This document shows positions 34,701-46,700 of a stretch of DNA of 64,000 nucleotides, in pieces (within the stretch, counting starts at the first letter, position 1; every line of letters begins with the position of its first letter). This DNA is from Maniola hyperantus (lineage: Eukaryota; Arthropoda; Insecta; Lepidoptera; Nymphalidae). The notes under the pieces were generated by a model, which saw only the letters and a list, made by a program, of their open reading frames with translations, was not told the DNA's origin and made no database searches. The translations under genes and the position numbers were made by a program. The stretch is from contig NC_048555.1 in the NCBI RefSeq assembly GCF_902806685.2, forward strand, positions 8,432,001 to 8,496,000, in the 5' to 3' direction.

Positions 34701-37700
34701 ATTGTAGAGCACCGATATGACCGTTTATTCTTTCATTGTTTTAACAAGTGTCATTCACCGCTCGGATAGTTCTACGTGTTGGTTTAGCGGCTTATACAGT
34801 TGTACGGAATCAATACAGTTCAAGCCCAAAATACGCGAACATCGCCGGGAACAATTTTATTACATTCGGCACGTTCGGCATCTATTAGAGCTGAAAGGTG
34901 TCAGTATAAGTAAATCTTTTTGCCATAAAATTTACTTGATCAAACTCTAGACTGACAGACAGCTCACAAACAGTATGAAAATTTGTACTGTACGCGGCCA
35001 AAAGTAATGTACATCGGCTTTTAGAATGACAGGCTTTGTAGAGCGCATAAAATCTCAATTATTTTATTACAGGTGAAGCGAGCGGATGAAAAGCCGCAGT
35101 CCAAATATGGTACATGCTATCGCAGCGAGAACAGACTGGAGTTGGTGATTCTAATAGATGGAGCATTCCATAGGATTTCGCACAGGCGGCGGATCCGAGC
35201 GCTCATGGAGCTCGCCAGTTTTATGGCACTCGATGGGGTAAGAAAACGACAACGTGACGACGACGTCCTCTCTGGCGCAGTGGTGAACAATTAGTGAGAG
35301 ATCCCGACTTCGATTCTCAGCAGAGAAAATTTCCTATTTTTTAACTTCTAAATTTTCTCTGGTCTGGAAGGCTTCGGCCGTAGCTTACCACTCTATCGGC
35401 AAAGCTATGCCGCCAAGTGAATTAGCGTCCCGGTACGATGCCGTGTAGAAACTATAAACCAAAGGGGTATGAGTTTAATGAAAACTGCCATAACCCCCTT
35501 CCAGGTTAGCCCGCATCCATCTTACACTGCATCATCACTAACCACCAGGTGAGATTGCAGTTAACCAATATTAATCACGCTAGCAGCCATCTCCAATAAT
35601 TATCCTAAGCTAATATTATGATAAAATCTTTTAACATCGACACGCCTTCACATTGTTTTAGTAGCCTAAAACCATCTTCGCATTTCGCCTTTCTAATGGA
35701 AACGGTTTGGGGCACATCGGTTGGATGGTTTCAAAGTCTAACATTTTTTGTGTTTTATATATTTACATTCTGAAAAATTTCTTGATCAAATAAATCTTTA
35801 TTTTCGTCAAATATTCACTTTGAGATTCTTGAGTAGGAACGTAGGCAAGCAGATAAATGTACCTCATTTAATTAAATGTAGCTGTATAATTAAATTCAAA
35901 AGGAAACGTGCTTACGTGGTTTGACTGTAAATTATGTAGGCCTTGCGTGCTTTGCTCGCATGTTGATCTGCATTACTTATTCTTCGTTGAAAGCCTTCTA
36001 TTAAACGGACATCAATGCCAAATTTGCAGCTTTTAAACATTGATCTTTTTAGAATTCGGAACCTCAAAAGGAAAAAGGAACCCTTATAGGATCACTTCGT
36101 TGTCTGTCTGCCTGTCTGTCTGTCGTGTCTGTTAAGAAACCTATAGGGTGCTTCCCGTTGACCTAGAATCATGAAATTTATCAGATAAGTAGGTCTTATA
36201 GCACATGTAAGGGGGAAAATAAATTGAAGTGTTCATGAACAAATATTAGTATTTTCAAATTTCAAAGTAAGATAACTATGCCAAGGTGGGTATGAACGGG
36301 CTTTCTAAAACAGATTTTTGTTTATTTTTACGCATAATGTCGAAAAAATACGACTGTATTACGGAACCCTCAACGCGCGAGTCTGACAGAGAATTATTTC
36401 TGTATTCTGATATATAATCCAGTAATTAACTTTTTCATAACATTAAGAGCAGCAAGGCAGACATAAAGGGCCATTTTTTGTTTTACATATACATCGATGA
36501 TTATCTTTAGTTAATAGTGTCAATTGATATATCAATACTTTTGTTTTGTTTTAGGATGAGTTTTGGATGGAACCATACAAATCTGAAACTGCTCAATCAC
36601 ACGTAGTACTTATGAGCGGACCGGGATCTACAAAACGGAGAAGGAGTGAAGCTACCACTGCCATTTATTTTAATGTAAGTTATGAATTCTTAACCAAAGA
36701 TAACAATAGGGAGGCCTGACCATTCAAAAATCTGATTGGTCTTGTAAACATATACATATGCAAACTTTCGGCTTCATAATATTAAAAGTGTTATATCATA
36801 ATAATTTCAGGTGGGTTGCGGAGAAAAGTTATGGTCACGTCACAAAGTGCTGGTCGCCGGTTTAAGGGAGCAGTCTCGAGATGGAACTCTTCAGCAGCTG
36901 CTCAACCTGCCCGTGCTGGGCTGGCGGCTCATTGGCGTCAAACCTTTGCCACGACTTAAGAGACAGGTAGGCCAGTACATTCATATTTTTATAGTTTTAC
37001 CGAGTCGGTATTGCTACCTTCAGAGGGCAATATTTTTCCCGTAGGTATACCATACCGTACCTACACGAGATTTTATCTGATAGAGCAATGACAGCAAAAA
37101 ATACTCTTCACACGGGAGTCTAAGCGGGAAATTCTCGAGTTTGAAAAATTTTCTTCCCATATACCGTCCGACATAGCTCAACGGGCTACGAAGCTGTAAT
37201 GGCAATAAGCAGGGCATATAGTTAGAAAAACCGATAGACGTTGGGAACCCAAGGTGCTGGCGACCTCGCACCGGAAGGCGCAGAGTCACAAGACCCCCCA
37301 CTAGATGGGCGGACGACATCAGACAAGTCGAAGGAGCCACGAGGAAACTCGCGGGTGACTTCGCAAAATTTCTAACGTATGGATTGCCCAATTGATCGGA
37401 ATCCTTATTGAGGAAATTTACTAGTAATCATTTGTTTTCTTACCCAGTCACCTATAGATGAAGGCTCGGGCGCGTACGAAACGTACGACGACGAATACGA
37501 CGCGGACTATAGCGGCGACGACGAAGACGACAACGACGATTATCAGATCGATGGCAACCCCGAGCCTGTCAATGTGAGTATATACAAATTATATTACTTA
37601 TATACATAGATGACGCCAAACTTGAAGGGCGATTTTATACTAGTGTTTTTTCTGCGTGGTTTACGATCGTTTTGGCAAAATATTGGTACTGATTCTGAGC

Positions 37701-40700
37701 GCAGCTAAAATTTATGGTATTCGCATCTCTTTCATACCAATGTAACAAGAACAAGACAGACAAACCTAATTTAATTTTTAACTGTCAAACCTCGTGACTT
37801 TAGCTGCCAGGCTGCCAGACACGAGCATATTGGTAAAATTTTTAGGGTGCACTAAAATTAAGTAAAGTGATAACCACAAGAAAAGTTCACTCGCCTTCGT
37901 GAATTGCAAAAACTATATTTTTAAATTTAAAATTCATGTTATATCCTTACTCAAAGATGGATCGAATAGAGAAAATCGCGAAAACCGACGCCTTAAAATC
38001 TTAAAACTAGCTTATGCTCGCGACTTCGTCCGCGTGGACTACACAAAGTTCAAATCCCTATTTTACCCGTTCAGGCTTTGAGTTTTCAAAAATCCTTTCT
38101 TAGCGGATGTCTACGTCATAATAGTTATCAGCATGCCAAACTTCGGTTCGATCCGTCCAGTAGTTTGTGCTGTGCGTTGATAGATCAGTTCGTCAGCGGC
38201 AGTCAGTCAGCCTTTTAAATAAATAAATTTTATCTCACAGTACCTTTTACAAAATTTAATTTCGCTCAGAGTGTGTTCATTGCCCGTCAGATTTCTAATC
38301 GGTGTGCACTTAACAGTATGTAAGAATTAAAACAGTGACTAAAAATAAAGTATTGGAATGGTTTTTACTAACTTGTAGTAATCAAAACATGAATTAAGAC
38401 GTCTATTTTCATAGGTATTATTTTGTATTTAAGCAACAAATAAATAAACTGGTATGTCAAAAACCGTCCATAAATTCTAAATAGGAAGTGTCTAGACGGC
38501 CACAAACGGTTGTTTAATTTAAAAAATTATTCAACCACAGGTGAAGGCATTCGATTTAAAAATTTGTTTGTCAATCAAGTGATCAAGTTTAAAGTATTTT
38601 TGACCTACTCTTACCTTAAGTCCCCATTAAACTTAACATAGGTATAAACATAATATGGTCATGCATAACATAGTCTTTAGATAAAAAATGCATATCAGAC
38701 TGTACTATGTTATCCCCCATTTCATTTATTCATTGGAATATCATTCATCATTTCGTAAAAATAAGAAAATAATTATCTTTAAACTTATTAAAAAGACCTT
38801 GGCATACAAAATTGGTTGGTATTTATGTTATATTTATCAAACTCATCATAATATTATGTTGGTTGGTATATTCTAAGAGTATTTTATATAATTCCAATAT
38901 TCCTAAAGTGGTTTCCAATGAATAATTAAGGAGGTCAAATGACATAATTTTATTAACAGATTTATAGCAATTACAGTGTTCAAAATATTGTTATTCTGAA
39001 GTTACGCCGGCTTCATGTACCTACAACTTTTTCTGCACATCTTCACATTTTAAGTATTAGATACAAGAGTAGTCTGTTTTGATTTACTTAATTTTATGTA
39101 TTTATTTTAAAGTTACAATCTTTCCAAAGAAAAAATTTAGTAATAAGCCAAACTAATTCCTAGCACCATAGTCTTTCTAGTTTCCTAGAATATTCAAAGT
39201 TTCGTCGTTTTTAGGGTTCCGTACCTCAAAAGGAAAAACGCAACCCTTATAGGATCACTTTGTTGTATGTCTGTCTGTCTGTCTGTCAAGAAACCTACAG
39301 GGTACTTCCCGTTGACCTAGAGTCATGAAATTTGGCAGGTAAGGGGGTCTTATAGCTGGCTTTAGGGGATATATCTGAAAACCGTGAATTTAGGGTTAGA
39401 TAACACAAAAAAATTAAATTGTGGTTATGAACTAATAATTAGTATTTTCAATATTCGAAGTAAGATAACTATATCAAGTGGGGGTATCATATGAAAGGGC
39501 TTTACCTGTGCATTCCAAAACAGATTTTTATTTATTTTTATGCATCATAGTTTTTGAATTATCGTGCAAAATGTCGAAAAAATACGACTGTAGTACGGAG
39601 CCCTCAGTGTGCGAGCCTGACTCGCACTTGGCCGGTTTTTTAATTTTCATAAAACTATTTGACGTACTTTGTTTATACATAGCTTGTATAGGTAATTGAA
39701 GTTCCACTTATTAAGATTTATTTATGAAAGTCGAAAATGAATTCAACAGCTTTTTAGAAAATTTTAAAGCCTCATATTTGGAATGTTAGTTCATCTAGCC
39801 GGCGTAAAATAGTTATTCTCGGTTAAATACAACAATAATAATATGTCGAAAATTTGCAATAAAATGTTAATAACATTAAATTGTATGTGGAATGCAGATC
39901 GTGCACCCAGGGTAGACACGGCCTTGTTGTAGACAATAATATACTGTCGGGAACCACTGCATGGAATGTTACCAACGAATGGACTACCAACTCTTAATAA
40001 TTTTAAATACATATCAAAAATTGCGAACCGGCAGGAATCGAACCCGCGTCTCCTGGAATCGCGACCGACGCTCTGACCACTAAGCTACAGCCCGCTTACT
40101 GCCAGTGACGAAATTTTTGATATGTATGTTTACTCAGTACTGAAGCGACTCCTAATTTTTGATATGTATTTAAAATTATTTAGAATTTTCCTTGAAGTGT
40201 AGGTAAAACACTATAAAAATTATAAAATATACCAACTCTTAAGTTGTTAAATTTTAAGTAGGTTTTTCCTTATAGGCTCGAAGCACATCACCGCAGAGCA
40301 GAAGCAAAGCAACGCGTCTTTTCTAAAATATTAGAAAGTAAACTGAACTTTGTCTTTACCATGTAATATAAAATTTGGTTGAAAGAAAAACGAAAATGAG
40401 ACGCAAAAGCTCGAGTCGGTGCTTTCATTCGCTCGCATTCCTCACTAATACGTCATGTGCATTATTACATAGTGGAGATAAAGTTTAATTTACTGTGGAA
40501 TATTTTACAAAAGACGCATCGCGTTGCTTTTACTTCGCGCAATATGCGTTGACCCTAAATCCTAATAATGGATCCATTATACAACGACAAAAAATACAAA
40601 CAATGTGGCTAATTCTGTTGTACACAATCTCTAAACTAAACTAAAATGGCACGTCTAAATCTATTGCTATCCCTTTCATAATGTTGCTTGCGGAAAAGGA

Positions 40701-43700
40701 CAGCACTACATTTAGACCTGTTAATTTAGTTTAGTTTAGAAATTGTGTACCAGAGAATTGGCCCCAATATTATTGCATTTTTTCAAGGAAGCATTCAGTC
40801 TAATAGGTAACCTAGAAAGATTCACTTGAAACAAAATGAACTTCATTTCATTATCATCTAAATTCTTTGTGGTATTTTGCATACATACTTAAAATTGGCA
40901 TTCATTCTGTTTTTATATTAAGAAAAGCACACATCTCATTATCTACTCTTCCTCTTGGTCATTCATATTTTGAGTAATCTCTAATGCGAGCACTAGAATG
41001 GGTTAATCCAGATATTAGCAATGTTATCACTTCAACCATTTTCAAAAACTCTATCTCAAATATATAAATGCGCCAAAGTTCTTAAGCGATGAGCTAAGAT
41101 AAACAATGTAGGGCTTTGGAACATAAAATCATTATTGCTGATAATAATTATGTGTAAAGAAAGAAAAGGTTATCCCGGCGCTCCCTCCTCTTTTATCATT
41201 AAAGCCAACATGCCTTAAGCAGAAGAAGCGCCGGTGAAGATGTGAAGGCTTTTCTTTTTCATAATCCTTATATTCTGCATACCCCAAGCGTATCGCATAA
41301 GAATTTACCGGTTACCCATAATTTTTTTTGTGAAGATAACATTGCTAGTACAAAAAAGAAAACAAAAATGGGTGGCAGTACTAACGTAGTGTGTACCGCG
41401 CGGCGGCAGGTGGAAGAGCCCCCCAACCCCCCGCACCCACACCGCCACCACCACGGCCAGCCCGACTTCGCGCCACACACCACCACCGACACGTTTCAGA
41501 CCGAGCCCACCGACTCGCCGCCGACGACCCAAACACCCACCGCCCCCGAAACCGCCCCAACAGAACCCCCCAGCTCCTCCGACCCGAGCCCCCCCAACTC
41601 TCCTCCCTCTACGATAGCCGCGACGCTTTCCACAGAAGAACCGGGCGTCGAGACCACTCCCGAGTCCGCCACTAATACGTATACCACAGAGGTTTGTCGG
41701 AACCTGGTCTCCAGACTTTCCTTTGCATGCTTTTCGTGTCCAATTTTTTTTGATATTACAAATAACAGATTGCGTAGTTGTGTGGTGGTTTGTTCTTTAC
41801 CGAGTTTTCTATCTTTGCACGTCTAAAGTGTGTGTTTAGATAAATTTCTGCATCTCCAAACTGATAGCCACAAAGCGTTGGTCAAAGGCCCTTCGGTTGA
41901 CTAATGTTCTCCTAGTACCACGTGTAATAACAATCGTGATTTGCTTATAATCCCAATGTTACCTATTATCATAAGTTTTATGATAGGAGAACTACTCTTA
42001 CTAAATGGCTTAGGGTACGAAAATTCAACTACTAATCCCATAGATATGGCCGATATATCAGCTGGCAGAAATTTATCTATTGCTCGAGTGATTACTTACA
42101 GCGAATGTTTGTGATATTAACTTACTAAGTAACATAACAATGTCGTTCGTATTGTTTCATTATTATAGATTTTAGATATGCTAGCCATAAATAGTTTTTG
42201 GTATGATTTCATGAATGTACCTAATTAAAAACGAAAATTGCATTTTGCCAAATAGCTACATGTATTAGTTATCTATCAGCAAAAACAACAATTTGGTAAA
42301 ATACCCAAGTTTTCTTAGACACAGTAGATTTCATTTTTAATGCATAATTTTAAAAGTTTTTGCTATTAACTATCTCATTGATTTTCACACTTTTTAAACA
42401 GGAACACAAGGTAAAAATCACTGCATACTCAGAGTCTGCGTCTGAAGCGAGCAACGTGAATGTCCTCAAAGAGCCAATAGTAGTTGATGCCAGAAGGCTC
42501 GACGAACACTCCCCGATAATCATAGTTCCTGAAGAAATTACTACAATCGAACCTGAACCGGTAAGTCTCATAGAAATTACACTTAGTGTCTTCGCACACA
42601 GCGATAATTTCACGTGCAGTTAAAGCGCGTCAAACGCAACTAAACACGCTGTGAGTGCGATAGTTTCCAGACTATTTAAAGGTGTATATACTCGGATTTG
42701 CTTGATGTTTGATGACCAATAAGATCTGTTGTCAGCTTCTTACAGGTTTGGTCGTTTTTATTGATACTGTCATAATGTTAGAGCCTCAATAGCTCAACGG
42801 TTAAAGTAGTGGACTGAAATCCGAAAGGTCGCCGGTTCAAACCCCACCCGTTGCACTATTGCCTACTTCTAGCACAAACTTAACGCTTAATTGGAGAAGA
42901 AAGGGGAATATTAGTCATCATGCTTGGCTAATATTCTTTAAAGAAAAAAATTAAAATCACATTACTTTGTTGGTTTATCGATCGACAAAAAATACAATGT
43001 CGATCGTCGCTACGCTTACGCATTTACACATTCTTTTTTTTATTAGAGTCGATCGTCAAAAATCGAGCAAATCTGTCGGCACCTTAACTTTGGCCTCTCG
43101 TAATGCAGTTTACAGCGCTGTCGACGTGCATACATAAAACACGCGTTACCTGCGCGTGAAAATGTCACCATGTGTAAAGGCACTTAAAATTTAATATCAC
43201 AGAATCTAACTCACATTTTGTAGATGTTTGATTTTACACTAATTTATCTGTCTTGTGTGGAAGTGGATTTTCTTAACATTGGGGTAGAATAGAAACGGAC
43301 GCCCATTTCTAAGTCACTTTTTAATCTGTATATACATTTGACTAATCTTTTGGACATAAAGACAACATTAAGATGATCAGCTTTATAAAAAGCTAGAGGC
43401 TAGCCTGAAAGTTGAGATTATCACTGTGATAAACGCTGTTTTTGGAACTATTTATGGCATTCTTGCAGCAGCTATGCATTTTAGCCTAAAGCGAAATAGT
43501 GATAAGCGCAGTTCAATGGACCGGTAACCTGAAAGAACGGGAAGCGGGTGTATAAGGAAGGCGAAGGACCGTGTTTGGTGGCGCCCTCTTGAAAAGGACT
43601 ATGTCCAGCGGTGGACGCATAGAGGCTGATGGTTTGGAATCAGAATGTTTGTTATAATCAATTTGTAGCTATCCAACTTTGGCGCTAGGATTGCACAAAC

Positions 43701-46700
43701 CGAAAAATTTACGACTAAATAGTGTTAATCGCAATCACTTCTGATTAGCCGCTAACACTAGCCGGTAAAAACCATATTTTGATGGCAATGAGGCACAAAT
43801 TCACAACGATTGTGATGATAGCAATGTGATTATCATAACTTTGACGCTAGGCCTGCATAATTATGCAGCAATGCTTTTGTTGCTGACATTAAAAATTAGC
43901 TGATGCTATAAGCAAAGTTGTCTTTACGTCCGCAAATCACATCACGTTGTGAGCGTCCGCATGGCACTTTCAGCATACCATAGTAATCAAAGAGTCCAAC
44001 GAACTAACGCCGATGTCGTCCGAAACTCCGGCGCCGACCGAAGAAACGGCTACCGTGCCAATGTCCACGTCCACGTCCACCACGACGACGTCCGCGCCTA
44101 GGACGACGGAGACGACATCCACAACGTCCACGACGACGACAACGACGCCGACACTGCCCACGACAATTGTCACGACACCGACAACTATCCCAACCACTAC
44201 GCCAACACCTGAGGTTACTACGCAGGAGGTAACCGAGCAGGTCTGTGAAGAATTGGATTTACTGCATGCATCAGATGTACAAAAGTCGAAACTTTGCTAA
44301 ATTCATTTTGAGTTTTAATTTGAAGATGTGGCCAACGGTGCTACTTTGATTTTAAGAGCGTTTTTATGTTTGCATCCCTCTCTCTCTCTCCCGTACATTC
44401 TGAGGTTTTCAATAATTCGAAAAAAAACGGCCAAGTGCGAGTCAGACTCGCGCTCCGAGGGTTTCGTACTCGGGTATTTTTTTCGACATTTTGCACGATA
44501 AATCAAAAACTATTATGCATAAAAATAAATAAAAATCTGTTTTAGAATGTACAAGTAAAGCCCTTTCAAATGATACCCCACTTGGTATAGTTAACTTTGA
44601 AAATTGAAAATGCTAATTATTTGATCATGAACACATTTTAATTTTTTGTGATGTAACTAAAATTTCACGATTTTTGGATTGTATTCTTTACTTGTACTAT
44701 AAGACCTACCTACCTACCGATTTTCATGATTCTAGGTCAGCGGGAAGTACCCTATAAGATTTCTTGTTTGAGAGATTTGTTATAATATATAAAAGCGCTA
44801 TTAAACAATCTTTTAAATTAAACTAAATTGACAGGTCGAAAGGTAATGGTATCCTTTTCCACAGGGAAAATTGTGAAAGGGATAACATTATATTTAGATT
44901 ATAGACCTATTAATTTAGTTCAGTTTAGAGATTCTGTGCATCCAAATTAGCCTCAACGTTAACTTAATGACCAAGAAATGAAATATTGTAAGTATTCTAA
45001 ATGTAAATATTACTTACATTAAGTGCTGATGGTGTGCTATCATTTCTTAACTTCATCTTCAACTTCATCTTAATTCAAATTTAATGGCGGTTCATGGTTT
45101 AGAATTAGTTTGAAATCACATTTTAATATAATTCAAGTTTTAGCTACAGTAGATGCAATTTAGTTAAGTATACAACTATTAGCACTTTTAATTATTCTTG
45201 CGTAGTACCTAAACAAAAATATTTACACCACACTATTTCAACAAAAATATATTATTTATGTTATAAAATATAAGTATAGATTATTTGATTTATAAAAATT
45301 ATACACATCGTCTCGAAAGTTGAAACTGCGAAATAATCCTTTTTCAACTTTCGGGATATGTAATATAAAATTGATCGCATAGATAGCATAGCATACATCT
45401 ACAGCAGTAGAACCCGTGCCACCATATTGCTACAGGTTTTAGACCATTCATCCAATGGCGTCGTCATTTGAACTATAGAGGAATTACCTTGCCTGCGATA
45501 TGCGATCACCCTTAAACGTATTTTTTTTAAACTATTTTAGTACTAGAATATTAATGTAGAACAGTAGACGTCAGGTAAAAAGAACTCTAAGCTGAAACCT
45601 GCGTAGTGGGTAATTTATCGGTCTATTTGATGGCACGCAGTGAGGCATTGGCGCAGGTCTGTTTCGCCACGCTATTGGTTTGTCAACCAACCTTTTTTAT
45701 TTATGTAGGAAAGTACAGTAGTCTGCGTAGAAATTTCCCTTCTGCAGTCGTCTAGAGGTCTTATTACCTGGCAGCATCTATATCATTGACACATTCATCT
45801 GTTGTACACAGACTCTAAACTAAATAGACTAGTTCTAAAAAGGGTCCAAATCTAGTACCTACTATCCTTTTCTGAGGCAGCATTATGAAAGGGATGGCAA
45901 TACATTTAGACCTTTGATTTTAGTTTAGTGTATAACAGAATCGGCCACAATATTTATCAATAAAAAAGTACTTCAAAGTGAAAAATAATGGTATTCTAGG
46001 AGACTATACCATCGACGGAGCGATCGAGCACGATATTCGGACGCACGACCGAGACCGTGCCGTTCCCGATACCGCTCAACCAGCCGCCCACGCTCAAGCA
46101 CCATATGAAGAAACTTGCTATCACAGCTGGCAATGCTTTCAGGTGACTATCAAGATAAACGTTATCCAGATATCTTCAGCAAATTTTTCGTAATGAATAG
46201 TTGGTATGGTCGTTAGAGTTTAGTATCAAGTCCAGAAATATTTTGTAATATTCGATTTATACGTAGGTAAATTAAAATTAAAATTAAAATCCCAAGAAAT
46301 GTTATCATTAGAATCCGTAGGAATAATGGATTTGGATGACCTCCCTGGCGCACTGCTGAGCGCTGTGGTCTTATTAGTGGGAGTACGTGGGTTCTATTCC
46401 CGGCAGGGGAAATCTGGAATTTCATAATTTCTATATTTTCTCTGGTCTGGTCTGGTCTGGTAGGACGGTGACGGTCGTGGCTAGTTACCACCCTACCGAC
46501 GAAGTGCCGCCAAGCGATATATCGTTCCGGTACGATGCCGTGTAGAAACCCTTTGGTTTCTATCCTTTCGTATCCACTTTGGGGTATGGGTTTTAAAAAA
46601 AACTGCCATACCACTTTCAGGTTAGCCCGCTGCATCATCACTTACCACCAGGTGAGGTCGCAGTCAGGGTCTAACTTGCATCTGAATAAAAAAAAATGTT

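Noticed and set aside
40021..40100. tRNA gene on the minus strand
   Set aside because: The tRNA-like block is inside a retroposon with a target-site duplication and does not form a full cloverleaf.
41242..41826. A single 194-codon ORF as a separate Pro-rich gene
   Set aside because: Only 41410-41691 shows mucin composition and fits Dg phase and splice sites. The parts before and after look like intron sequence.
42783..42860. tRNA gene
   Set aside because: A and B boxes are present but acceptor arms do not pair and the sequence continues into a SINE body.
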